64,000 nt of DNA from Moringa oleifera. Taxonomy: Eukaryota > Streptophyta > Magnoliopsida > Brassicales > Moringaceae. The position numbers were made by a program, and so were the translations under genes. The stretch spans positions 806,001 to 870,000 of the forward strand of contig JAJFZO010000799.1 of NCBI GenBank assembly GCA_021397835.1, written 5' to 3'. Shown piece by piece: positions 36,805-49,513 of this stretch (position 1 is the stretch's first letter; every line of letters begins with the position of its first letter). The notes under the pieces are model-generated. The model made no database searches. It had not been told where the DNA came from and was given only the letters and a program-made list of their open reading frames with translations.

Positions 36805-39800
36805 AGCCCTATAATTGTTCATCAACTTCAAGACAAGTTTGAAAGCTTAATAATTGACTTTAGAGAGCCCTTCTTGAACTTAGCTCTTCTATAAAAGTAG
36901 AGTAAACAATATGTCTAGTAGTCTATTAGCAGCAAAGAGCAGCTTGCCAAGCGAAGGAGCTAGGTTTAACTATTTCACCAATCCAAAGCAATGTCCTCAT
37001 GCTATGTTCTTGTCTCCAGGCAAATATGCTATCTTTGCCTTATTGTCTGCCTTTAATTAGTCTTTCTTTCCTTGATGAGAGAAAAGAAATCCTTCCCTTA
37101 AGCTTTCATTGGAAAGATCATAAAGAATTAGTCCACTGTTGGGCTTTCATGTGAAAGCTGTTTTCTTAGTATTTAATGGCATGTTTATGATCCAGTTGTA
37201 AAACAACTACCATACGAATGTCCTCTTCATTGCTTTAGAACTAGGCTGATAAATCAAACAACCTTATGTTGACAACACCTTTCACTTACAACATTCATGA
37301 GAATTAATGAAGTGCCCACAGCAAATGAGAATAAAAAGACTCTGCGGCTTAACAAGTTCTTTCCCCACCGAAAACCTTACTGGAGCCTTGATAGGGTAAG
37401 AGCATTTAGGTCAAAATGAGTCTCTCCTTTGTGAGAAGGTTACATTACTTTTGCGTGAATATTAAGGACCTGTAGACGATAGAATTAGTTTATGTTCAAA
37501 AGGATTTATATGAGGTGGCGAGATGCTTAATCGATAATAGTCTTCTATTTATGGGCAATGCATAGGACTTCGATCTAAGTTGAGCTAGCCCTAGTATGGA
37601 CGGTCTTAAGTGTCATGAACTTAACCATATGATTTTGATCTATTATAGGACTATTCTTAGTCATATGTTGATTTCATTTTTTGAAATGCTTCACCTAAGC
37701 CTTCAAATGTAGCTTCTTCTAAAGATAAAGCCTTCAAATGTAGATTCTTCAAAAGATAGACTCACAAATAGGTTTGTTTGAATTAGAGATTTTGGGCTTA
37801 GACCTCTCTATTTCCTTTTAACTTCTACTTATTAGAGGTGGACATGCGTGAGTATCCCTCTTCTTCTACTGTTATGAGTGCTGACTATCTTTTAAATCTT
37901 GTTGCCCTTTTATTATTGCGTATGGTGTCGGTAGGCCATCATATGTGTATGGTTATAGTATAGCTCTAGTCTGGGAACTTATGCCAAATTAGTAAGTCTA
38001 AAGTTACCCGCAACTCTAACTTAAGTGTAATGAGTTATATGGACATTCAATCTAATCTTGTAGTGGACAGGCAATTGTTTGCTTTGAAATAGTCTTGATG
38101 CAGTTCGTGACCTAAGCAACATGAATTTGAATATAGTTGTTATAGTTATGCCCAATACCCAAGCTTTCCTTTTTTAGTTTCCAAGAGGTGTCAAAAATAG
38201 AAAGAAAAATACCGATCATCCCTTAAGAGATGCCTAAAGTGCACAAAACCAAAACAAGAGATAGAGCTAGGCTTAAAGATGGCACGGTTTTCACTTTCTC
38301 GCTTTGATCAGGTGGTAGCTGTCAGAATATTGGCAACTAGCTTTTGGTGCCTCCTTTTTATTCTTTAACCACTGTCGGTCCTCATGATCTTAAATAGTAA
38401 TTCCTTAGTTGTCCTGAAGTCTCAATGCCATATTTTCTGTTCTTGCTTCCTTTCGGACGTGTAGGTAGATCCTATCTCCTCTTTTTTTTCTTTGGTTCCC
38501 ATGCGTGTAGGAGGTTTAGCATTGGCTTTATTGTCAAGGAAAAAGCCTATGTGGTGGGTTCAACTACTACAAAACTGCACATTAATTGTCAATCAGTTAA
38601 TTTTTGTTCAAGGGACATAATGGGATTTAATCTACTATGATTTTTTTTTTCACGATCTTGACTGAATGAATTAACTATTTTATTTTGTAGAAATGTAATC
38701 GACTATATGATATCTTTTTTTTTAAGTGCGAGAGATAGTAAGGGTCACATTTTGTCTTCTTCGAAAGATGGGAATAAAAGATCAACTCAATAATAGCATT
38801 TCTACAGCTTATAACACATGCTTATCAAGTTGTAAAGACCCTTTACTATAATTTACTGATTTACAAACCTACCTTAAGTCTTACGTGGAAGTTAAATAGC
38901 AAAAGGAAAATTTTTAATTTCCAAGATCAAATAGCCTAGAACTGAAGGAGAGAGCGTTAACAAGCTATTCAGTTGATCTCAAAGAGCTAACCTCAATGGA
39001 AAAAGACAAGGTAAGCATCCAAAGCAGCATCAGCTGAACCAATATATCAAGTTTTTGATATAGCACATCTAGTTTATCCTAAAGCAACATTGCTCAAACT
39101 AGCATTCCCACCGGTAGAGGAAGAAACCTTTGCTTATTTATCCTAACGAGGGTTTATGAATCACTCAAACAAGCCTTTCTAGCCACATATAAATCGGCAT
39201 CCTTATCCATATCTTTATGCATAAATGGCATCAAAATCTGAATTTGTAAAAAGAATTTGGGAATCCTTATTCGTACCCGTATTGGCTAAATCTAGCATAG
39301 TGGGTCTTATTTCGATACGAGAATAAATCTCTTTAAAAGGTATCTCGATGAAAGAGGACTGAGAACCATAAGTCGAACATTAAAATGCTAGCACAAACAA
39401 CTTACATAGACACGCATGATAAGGTATGTATAGCCAACCAAGCCACCACTTTTACTAGATATAGGTCCAGAAGACATAAGAGCCTCCCACTGATACCCAA
39501 CCTTTAAAGGGCTAAGGTTCAAAGAGCGTACTGCTAAAACTGTCTCCTTACCAAAGGGTCTGATTTCACATAAGTATAACTCCTTCAATAATGAGAGAAA
39601 CTTTGCACATAATGGCTAAAGTCCTTTCTTTTTGAAAAACTATTAACTTCGCAAGGGACAAAATAAGTAAGGTAAAGATTAAGTTAAGCATAAAAGTTTT
39701 AAGAATCAGAGGATGGAACTTTTTAATACTTGCTAGGAATCGATGCAATTAAGATAAAAGCTTTCCATGACTTCTAAGCAAGCTGTGTTAGGTCACAATT

Positions 39801-41194
39801 CTTGAAGTGCTAACCTAGTAACATAGCATTACTCTAAATTGAATATATTTGAATAGCCTGAAATGCTCTTATCTGAGTTAGCCATTACATTTATAAGTTG
39901 ATCGACAAGAGATGTTAGTTCCTTTAATCAATAATGAGAAGGTCACACCACCCACGAGAACTTTATTTCACTATACCATATATCTTTTTTGGAATTGTAT
40001 TTTCTATGCCTGCACAACTACTAAGCTTAAGCTTGGCTAGTTGATCCTTTGGTCATAACTCCAAGCAAAGATGTTTATGTATTCCCTGAGGAAACAGATC
40101 GATTTAGAGTTTTTAGCCTCAACTTATGTCAACGAAGTGTTTGATGAACATGGGCTTGTGGATTGTCCTTAGCACCTAAATTTCTCTATTAACTTCATCC
40201 TTAGTGGTAGGAGATAGAAGATAGCAAATGAACATCAAATGGAGCAAGGTGGAGCACTCTTCGAACAAAATAAGCATATAGAATGATTTGAACCAGTAAC
40301 AATAACCAACTGAGAGTGAGGGCTGGCCAAGCAAAAGGCACAAAAGATCATTAACTCTTATTCTTATTACAAGCCTAAAGGCAAAAGGTCAGAAATTAAT
40401 CCAAATAATAAGTACAATATGAAGCCCTTCTCCATGAAAGAAAGCATCGCACAAAAGGTAGAAAAGCTAAGATAAAGTCGCTTCCTTAATCACTCAGGTA
40501 TGGCTTTATTAAGTAAATTAACTCTATCTTTACTAGCAGCCATGGTAGGCATAATTTACTTGAGCTCTTTAAAGCCTTTTATGTCTCACTTCACTACTGC
40601 TCTTCACTAGATCTTTTTTGAAGCAACAAGAATTCTTTCCTTAAGAAAGGGTCTCATTTTCTTATATGGGCTTTCCCCAAGGTGTATGTAATAAGTCTTA
40701 CTTAGCTAGATCTTAAGATCTCTGTGGCTTAGTAATCTACATATGCTTCATATGAACCCAAATATGCTAAATAGGATAATCCACTGATCTAGATAGGTGA
40801 GTTGGTGTATAACCAAGGAAGAACAAATGGAAAACTCGACCAGAAGATGAGCTAACCCAAATGCCCATGAAGAGAGATTTTGGATACTAAAAAAGGTAGG
40901 TAGAAGGCCTACAACTAACCTACTTCTGTTTTTTTTCTTGTGCGTTCAACCATCCTATGGTCAAGCTTTGGACGAAGCTCACGTTCGGCCCCTTGGTAAT
41001 CTTTTCCCTTTCGTTAAGGAGACTTGTCAACGATGGTGGTTAGCAAAGTGAATCTTTCCCCTTTATCTTGAATGACTAATGTCATTAGCCTCCTGGTCCA
41101 CATTGGGCTTGGCAGAGCGATGTCATGACTTTCAAAAAATTACTAATTTTCATGAGGCACAAGTTGAAGAAAAAGATAAATCCAACTTTTAGGG
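36805..41194. other. Mitochondria-like matrix, no gene identified
   Basis: The texture is as in 14.6-24.5 kb. There are small open frames only (for example 38425-38640 plus and 39388-39588 minus), none recognised. The stretch ends at the third CACTA-like insertion. Confidence 0.45.
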
Positions 41195-41489
41195 CACTAT
41201 AAAAAAATTTAAAAATAGCTACATAATATAGCAACTAATTTTGTTAGTCATTAAATAATAATAGAATAATGGCAGATTTACTACAAAATAAAAATTTTAC
41301 CATTGCGATGAAATAATGACAGATTAACAACACACATTAGCAACGAACACTATTTTCATCACTAAATTTATTTTTAATTCATTTATTTTAATTTTTAATC
41401 AACTTAAAAATATATTAGTGATTGAATTTTAATCAGTAGCTAATCAAAGATCTAATGACTATAACATTTCGGTCACTATGTAGAAAATG

Positions 41490-42520
41490 CAACCTAGCGA
41501 CCACCCCATGGGCAGTCGCAAAGGCTGCAAGGTTGTTACCTTCAGAGAAAGCCATGGCCATAAACTTAATTGTTGCCTTCGAAGCCGACAAGCTCATCGC
41601 CTTCGAGGGTAGCCACGCATGGCCGCCAACATGCTGCCTTCGAAAGGTAGCCATGTAGGGCCATCACAAAAGCAAGCTGACGACCAGCTTGCCACCTTCA
41701 AAGGCAGCCATGCATGCCGACTAGCTTCTTGCCTTCGAAGCAAGCTGGTCGCCAAGCCTTTCAAGGCAGCCATGCATGGCCACAAGCTTGTTACCTTAAT
41801 TCGAAGGTTCCTATGCATAGGTACTGCTAAGACAGCCATAACCTTCGAAGGTGAGTGCAATGGCCACGAAGAAGGCAACCATGGCCTTCGAAGGCGGCTA
41901 CCATGGCCGTGAAACAAGCAACCATAGCTTGCCATGAAGGCAGCTATAACACCCACGAAGGTACCCATAGCACTTACAAAGGCAATCATGGGCGGCCACG
42001 AATGTAGCCACAAGCATCCATGAAGGCAGCTACTAGCGCCCACGAAGGCAGCCACAGTTGCCTACAAAGGTAGCTATGGCCTTCGAAGGTGGTAGCCATG
42101 GCCTCAAAGGCGGCAACCATGGCCTCAAAGGTGACAACCATGGCTGCCATGACAGCGAAGGTAGCCATGACTACCTTGAAAGCCTCCATGCATGGCCACT
42201 AAGGCAGCCATGGCTGCCCTAAAAGCCTCCATGCAAGGTTCTGAAGGAAGCCATGGACATCGCCAAAGCATCCATGAATGGCCGCAAAGGCAGCCATTCC
42301 CACCGCCAAAGCGTCCACGCATGGCCAAAAGGGTAGCCATGGCCTTTGAAGGTGGCAACAATGGTTGTCACAAAAGCATCCATGAGTGGCCACGAAAATA
42401 GCCATGGCCTTTAAATCTTGCAGCCATGGCCTTTTAACGTAGTAGCCATGGTTGCCATGAAAGCGGCCATGCATGGCCTCGAAGGTGGTAGCCATGGTCG
42501 CGAAGGCATTGCCGCCTTTG
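41490..42520. repeat. GC-rich array of palindrome-containing units in the third CACTA
   Basis: About 1 kb of degenerate units of roughly 20-35 bp built on gccatggcc, ttcgaaggcrgc and cacgaaggcagc, with many CCATGG and TTCGAA sites. Base composition contrasts sharply with the AT-rich remainder of the element. Frames stay open on both strands by composition (41433-42537). Repeated readings such as HGC and AFEA are array products, not protein domains. Confidence 0.88.
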
Positions 42521-42539
42521 CTTGATTTTACTTTCACTG

Positions 42540-43968
42540 TAGAGGCAACAACGGACTACATTTTCATCACTAGATTTCACTTTTAGCGACCACCACTTAC
42601 TTTCGTCACTAACTGCTTAGAAATAGAAGCTCTAATTTTTTTCCTTTCACTCGAGTACCCTTACCTCTTCCCCTATTTCTATTATTGTCTCTACTTCTGT
42701 CTTCTTAAACGATTTCTTTTTCCTAGCACCGTTTCTCTATTAACTTTATTATTATCTCTGCATCTATTTATACACACGATTCTAAAATTTTTCATTTCAT
42801 CTCCCTGCTTATGTTACTGTCTCAGAGCCAAGTCTTTACCACTCTCTCCCTGCTCAATGTCTTGGTGTATGCCATTTTCTCCTCTATTTTCTCCATTGTG
42901 AGCAGCCATATTCTCTTTTCTCTTTACTTGATAATTTGTGTAGTTATTTGTTGAAATTATTGATGATGATATTAATGATTAGAAAATCTTGTATAGGAAT
43001 ATTATGATTAGATTTGGTAATTATAAAAATATTTTAGATTTTAAATAAATTTTTTAGTTATTTATTATATATTTTAGTAAATTTAATTTATGGTATATTA
43101 TTAGGTAATTGTTGAATTGGGTTGTAATTTAAGACAAATATTTTAATTAGATTTTTATGAAATTTAAATTAGTTAGATATTTATTAAATTTTATAATTAT
43201 TAATTTTATTTATTTATAAATTTAGTTTATGTTAGATTATTTAAAAAATAATCTAATTAGTTTGTGATGTAATAAGATAAATAAGGTAATTAGAATTTTA
43301 AGGAATTTAAATTAGTTAGGTATTAATTAAATTATATAATTATTAATTTTATAGGTTAATTAAAAATTTTAGTTATATTAAATTAGATAGATAACAATTT
43401 AATTAGAATATAATTTGAGATAAATAATTTGATTAGATTTTTATAAAATTAAAATTAGTTAGATGTTAATTGAAATTTGTAATTGTTAATTTTATTTATT
43501 AAGAAAATTTATTAATTTGTTATTGATTGCATAGATAATAGTTTAATTAATTACATTGTAATTTGATGACATAAATAATTTAATTAATTAGGATTTTATG
43601 AAAATTAATTTACTTAGATGTTGATTAAATTTTAGAGTTGTTAATTTTATTTTTTTCAAATAAATTTAGTTTATGTTAATCTCATATTTACATATGGATG
43701 ATTATCATGAGAAAATTTATTTATATATTAATCAATTAAATTAATCTATTATATGATAATCATAAAGTATTACTATTAGCAAAGTTAGACTTCATACATA
43801 TTCTTTAAATACACCGTTTGAGAATTATTAGTGAACATTTATTGTCCGTCACGTGTTTATAAGTACATCAAAATAAATTATTCAATAATAATTCTTGAAT
43901 TGTCCAGATCAGGCAGTTTAGAAATGTAACATTTATGTACAGCCCATGTGTAATTTGTTGTTCATTCT
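42540..43968. other. Leader and AT-rich intron-like part of the third CACTA
   Basis: A pyrimidine-rich stretch (42600-42930) is followed by very AT-rich DNA (42950-43900) full of ttaatt and taattaga words. No reading frame is supported. It resembles the AT-rich leader of the first CACTA element in position and composition. Confidence 0.5.
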
Positions 43969-44160
43969 ATGAAGAAGCATATTGAGGAGGAACGTAGGAC
44001 TTTAGAAGAGAGATTAGAGGAAGAGCGTAAGGCGAGGGAGCATGATTGCGCACGCTTCGAGATCAAATTGCAAGAGCACTTATAGAGAAAGCTTGATATG
44101 AATAAGCGTATCTGTAGGATGGAGGCTCTCCTTTTGGGAAGTGGATCCCAGCACTACCTA
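43969..44160 (+). pseudogene. Coiled-coil C-terminal fragment of a plant CACTA-type transposase
   Basis: The frame starts MKKHIEEERRTLEERLEEER and continues with heptad-like charged residues through KAREHDCARFEIKLQEHL. It then meets a TAG stop (near 44082) and reads on as RKLDMNKRICRMEALLLGSG. A charged coiled-coil tail is common at the end of plant En/Spm-type (Ptta/Transposase_24-like) proteins. The catalytic part is absent. The family assignment is inference from this tail and from its place inside the element. Confidence 0.55.
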
Positions 44161-44524
44161 ATAATTAGATATAATTTTTATACGAATATTGTATTTCACG
44201 AGAACATAACATATAATCTTGTATTTATTATGTTTTATGAATTTTAGTTTATTTTATTTTTGTTTAATTATTTTTAAAATTATTTTTTACAAAAAATTAA
44301 TTATATTAATGACAGATCTATTAGTCACTAATCAATTTGTAATAGATATCAATCCGTCGCTAAAATAGCAATAAAATAGAATTTGTCGCTAAACTAATGA
44401 CAAACAAGAATTTGTCATTAAAGTAGCGAAGAATATTATTCTGTCGCTATCTTTAGTTGCAGACGTAAATCGATCACTAATTTAGTGACGCATTCACTAG
44501 TAGCTAAATTTAGTTTTTTTAATG

Positions 44525-47500
44525 GGAAGTAAGGGAAAGGAATGGATAGAAATAGCTTATTCAAGGAGGGTAGGTAGTGGGGAAGCGAAGCAATTATGTT
44601 GGTTCAATCAGGAAATGGCCAATCATGCTTGTTAAGGATTTTAGATTCAAGTAACTCGTTGCTAGATGATTAGTCAAGCTAAAAAAAAGCAATAGTTCTT
44701 CCAATCAAGCAAGCGACCAACCAGTTCCAACTATTGTAGTGATAGCCATCAAAGTAAGAAGTATTGACTTGTAGGATTAAGTAGGAAGAGCGAAACTTGA
44801 CAGGTCTCGCAACTACTAAGCTAATGGGTAGCTTTAAAAAATGGCTACGATGTCTATGGTTTGCAATGATTTGGTGGAAAACTAAAAGTGAAGAAAGCTT
44901 AGTGCAAGCAACAGAGGTAATTAAGCAATAATCGAGAGTCGAAGGTCTGATTCCACTTAGTGGCGAATTTAACCAATATAAAAAGTAATCTTAGCCTTTT
45001 TTAAAGCCAACCTACTTGACTTTTTTCTCTTATTTCTTTGTACTACTTTAACTTTCCATTAACCACTTTAGTTCAATGAAGGTAATCCCTTCCCTAACGT
45101 CCTAAACTAACCACTCTATCCATGATTTTTTAAATTAATTCTTGCCCTTTCTTCTTATGTAAGTAAGCTGCTTGCTCTCTTTTCATATGTGCTTATACCT
45201 GCAAGCTTAGCAATCTTTATAGGAAGATACACTTGATGACTGCTTACTTAACTTTGTTCATTCCTTCCTAAGAAAAGATGCAAAAACTCAAAACCTTTTT
45301 AAAAAAGAAAGACTCATTTTACAAGCCTAAGCACCCCAACATAGAGTATGGATATCATTGTCTGAAAAATGCATCTTGCTGAGGTTGCAGCAAATGCCAG
45401 TATGGTTGCTATTTTTATACCATTATTACTAGATTGATCGCTTTTCTTTCTCTTATTTTTCAGAGTAGATCTTTTCTTAGTCGAGTCAGATCCACACTAC
45501 GGGTTAATCTTTCATTTTTTTAAATCTTTACTTTACTAATAAGTATTTGCTGCCCCTATATGCTTTATGCTTATGAACACTTCAAACTCATACCTTCACA
45601 TTTTGCCTTAAGCTTTTATCAACTTACATGCTGAAGAGCTCTTTCCCTCAAGTTCTTTGACTCGAGTAATAAGAGCTCTACAATAAAGCACAAAAGAATG
45701 CCATCTCTCTATTAAGTTACCTTACCTTTTCGGTATCCCATTGGCTTAAACTGACAATATTTGTATTGTTATCTTGTTCTGATGGGCTTGCTTGTGTACC
45801 TTGTCTTTAGGTTGATAACTTTTATAGTCCATTGGCAAGATAAATGCTTTTTATATGCTTTTCTATCCCTAGCTCCTCTTTTCTATCTCTGTCTTTTTTA
45901 TATAAAAACCTTTTTCTCTTTCTTGTGCCTTTTATTAAGAATTAGTTTTCATTATTTTACTTTTTATCTTACTTCTCAAGATTTGAAGGTTATTCGCTGC
46001 AACTGCTTTCCATGTTGGATCCAAAGGTACTTGATTTCTCTTCATTAGCCTCTACTCTCAAAATTGTACTATTTTTGTTACTTTCCCAAATGCGTTCTTG
46101 GTTTCTGGTCTTCGTGTTATATTTGAAAATTTTGGTATCCTATCCCTTTCCTTGACATCTAAAAGCGAGTTTATCCACTTTATTCAAGACATCCTCTGCA
46201 TGGGCTGAATCTCTACACCCTTTGACCATTTTGTCATTCACGGGAATTTCCTTTGCTTGCATTTGGCTTCATCTCTTCGGTGCTATAAGTATTCATTTGG
46301 GATTAGGTTATTTCATCATTACTTGGGTTTACCTCTCTCATTCTAGTCCAATGATGTGGTACACCATTGGCAAATTTGTGAAATAGAGCAATCATAGTAA
46401 CTTTTCATAGTTTCTTTGTTCTTAAAAAGGCTCCGACCTCTTCTAACTTTAATTAACTGTTCTTCAATGCTTTTCTTCATTTTATTGAGTACAAAGAATT
46501 TCCTGATTTTTTCATGGGGATTTCTTTTTTTTTTTTTTTGTTCTTTTCATTTTCCTTTCCTTTATTTTTTTTTAGGAAAATAAATTAAAAGAAATAAAAA
46601 CCTCTTTCATTGTATTAGAGCTTTATCTTAGGTGTCAGCGTGATTTTAGCATAGTGGCTTTGTTTCTTCGTCTTCGAAAGCACTTATATAAAGTAGCTAT
46701 GACTTTCTCTTCCACTAGATTTAGCATATTGAGAAGACCCTCTCCCTATTAGTCAAGCCTCTTTGAGAACCTCAACCTTATAAACCTCCCTTTAAAGGTC
46801 CTGCATTTCTTAGGGATTTGAGCAATTGATTAACTGCTATGATCATGGGCATATTTCTCTTTTTAGTGAAGATTCTCACGTATTTTAAGTCTAATTGGTA
46901 TTCTTGTCCATCAAAGACCTTTAGCATTGTATTGGCGAATGTAGTTCTTACCTCCGTTGCCTCGAAAAAGGAGCCTTTTGCATCTGGCTCATGAAATTCA
47001 TTGAACATCCATAGGTTATAATAGTCATGTACTGCCCTAAAATCATTTCTTTTAGGACTGGACTAACATATCTTTAGTATTTTTGATAGCATGATCAAGA
47101 TTAGGCTCTTCTAGGTGCTTCACTCCCTATAAAGGATGACTTCTTTATCTTTCAGTAGATATGGACAAAAGGAAAAGCATCAAATTCCTTTACAAAGTCT
47201 TTCCATAATGTTTGCAGCCATATGTTCTAATTGTATTTAAGGCAAGATAAGTGGCACGACTATTTTCTAAGAGGATGTTATGTCATTTTCTTGAAATCAC
47301 CCTTGGTTATAGCCATTGCTGGACAATGTCACGATTTCCCATGGATTTGGATAACTGCATATTTTATCCCACAAGAGATTAGTCTATCTTAATCATATGT
47401 CAACTCTCTTCCTAAAAGCGTTTCATAGGTCATTGGCATAGTTGCTCATAGTATTAGCATATTTTTTTTTCTTTAAAGTGTTTTTTTTTCCTTTGATTTT

Positions 47501-49095
47501 TCCAACGATCTTAGTTATACCAAAATCTTATTAATAATAAAGTTTAGTAGTCTAATTAATAGCATAATTTATGCCTAATTTTGCTGCTTCTACTGGCATT
47601 TTATTGTCAATGAGCCCTTGATCTGGAATATTGTTACTGATTCATTTTCCATTACATTAACATGTCTTGATAAATACGAATTGAAGGTTTGACCTTATGT
47701 TTAATCATTCTATTCAAGAAGGATCTTTAGATCAATGTTAGGGCAATTCTATAGATTTCAATCTGGCCCTTGATCATTTGTGGTTTGCTTTCAAAAGGGG
47801 ATTGATTTCCAACAAACCTACTAATAAAGAGACTTGAAAGTAGTAAACGATGCAAACTCTAAAGCACCCTATCTTACGAAGAATAATAAAGGAGCTCGAA
47901 AGTCCTAACACAATTTAAGGGATTTGAAACTCGTGTTTTTGTCAAATAAAAATTAGCTTATTGTTAGTTCTACTCATAATTGAAAGCATTAATTGAAAGT
48001 CAAAACTTCAAACTTTAAAACAAGGCTGTTCAATCGTCCCATTTGAGAATACTTTACTCTCCTTAGAGCACTTACATATAAGGAAGGAAGATGTTTAAGG
48101 CCTACACATATGTGAACTACAATAAGATCACAAATTGTAAATAGCACACCTCCTCCCATTGAACTCCCAATGGTAAACTAGAGTTGGAAAATAACCCTCA
48201 TCCCAATAAGGTGTTTGAGCTCATATAATCTAGATTGTTTCACATGTGGTGCTTTCTTCGAACTATCCATCTCTATTTGCCTTAGATCCCCTACGCAATG
48301 GTCTCATGGCAGGTAGCCACCCTTTTTGTTGTAGTTTTTCATCCGTTCAACATAGCTTTATTGCTTTTCCTTGCTCTCTGCATCATCAGACCCCCTTACC
48401 TATTGACTTACTGGCCACTTTATTGAGTTCCTACAAATAGGAAAGGAAGATTTATAGTCTTAACAATAAACAAACGGGTATTTTTTAGGACTAGCCCACT
48501 TCTCGTTCCTCAAAAAAGCAATTCTTCGCACATAATTAAGGGAACCATTGTAAGATTACCATAACACTAGATATGAGGACTACCCAAGCTAATGATAGAG
48601 GCAAGAACACTTTTTGGCCAAGTTCCATTAATTGATCATAATGATATCGTAGAAATGCTACATGATATATATATATATATATATATAAGAGCGAAAAAAG
48701 AATCACCTTAATATTAAACTAAATCAAGCCTAAGATCTTCTTGAAAATAAGAAGATATAGGCTAGGCGACCAACCTCATAAAGAGAGTGAGATGAGTAAG
48801 GATACAGCTCTGTGGACTACTCATTGGGCCTAACAGGTGGTGTTATCACACCCTTCTCAAAGGAATCATATGTGACACCCTCAAAACAATATGTCCTCCC
48901 TTTCCATTCCTAGGCAGGCATTTTCATTCATTTATTGATTAATTCAAGGTACTTGTAGCTTGCTTCCAAGTCCAAGTGCTAGCGGTAAAAGCTTGTCACC
49001 GAAAGCAAACTTTCAAGCTAAGAAGAAGCTAAAAAACATGAGCCCCCCTGTAATCTTTTTAAAGCAAGAAGTAACTTTAAGAAAAGATAATTATA
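44525..49095. other. Mitochondria-like matrix with unassigned short frames
   Basis: This region lies between the third CACTA and copy B. The minus-strand frame 46778-47008 (76 codons, ending NQLLKSLRNAGPLKGGL) is hydrophilic and protein-like, but I cannot assign it. The plus-strand frame 45761-46048 is hydrophobic and T-rich. Poly-T runs occur at about 46530 and 47470. I looked for nad1 exon e on the minus strand next to copy B and did not find it. Confidence 0.45.
48664..48687. repeat. (AT)n microsatellite
   Basis: About twelve AT dinucleotides in unassigned matrix DNA. Confidence 0.9.
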
Positions 49096-49513
49096 AAAAT
49101 CATAGTATTAATAAAGACGCGTTAGCTTACCTATAGTAAGGAGCCTTTTCTTGACCATTAATGCTTTACTAATAAGAAGGGTATTTCTCGCTTATTCAAT
49201 ATTACTTTGGCTTTGCTGTCCGTATTTTGTTGGCGCGAAATCTACTACAACTAAAGATAATGAATGAAGGAAGAAGACATTAGCATTAGAAAGACTATAG
49301 GGGCATCTCGAGTTAACTATAATACATCTCATGAAGAATAACAAAGCTAAGTTGAATAGTCTTTTTGATGTCAAAAACCACAAAATTAGCTACCTTATAG
49401 AAGATAACTAATGTAAGCCTACTCAACTAATCTCATAAGTAAATGCCTATTCGCATTACAACTAATAGAAAAAAAATAACAACCACAAGACTAGACTAGT
49501 AGTTAAGTGCTCT

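Larger units (their letters stand above)
41195..44524 (+). mobile_element. Third CACTA-like element, divergent
   Basis: The left end is CACTATAAAAAAATTT...TAGC. The right end, read in reverse, is CATTAAAAAAACTAAATTTAGC; it aligns with the left and differs by one transition in the CACTA pentamer plus small gaps. The flanks are ggg (41192-41194) and gga (44525-44527), consistent with a 3-bp duplication carrying one change. Near both ends are short motifs of the type tagcgacaaatt, gtcgctaa and tttagtgac, as in CACTA subterminal regions. Inside are a GC-rich array, a pyrimidine-rich leader, a long AT-rich intron-like part and a small coiled-coil reading frame. There is no complete transposase. 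Confidence 0.8.

Noticed and set aside
41433..42537. Several frames of 67-153 codons on both strands
   Set aside because: These are products of the GC-rich array, with repetitive residues and no domain.
48240..48450. Possible nad1 exon e on the minus strand (a short GGYLP-like reading)
   Set aside because: The following residues do not match NAD1 in any frame.
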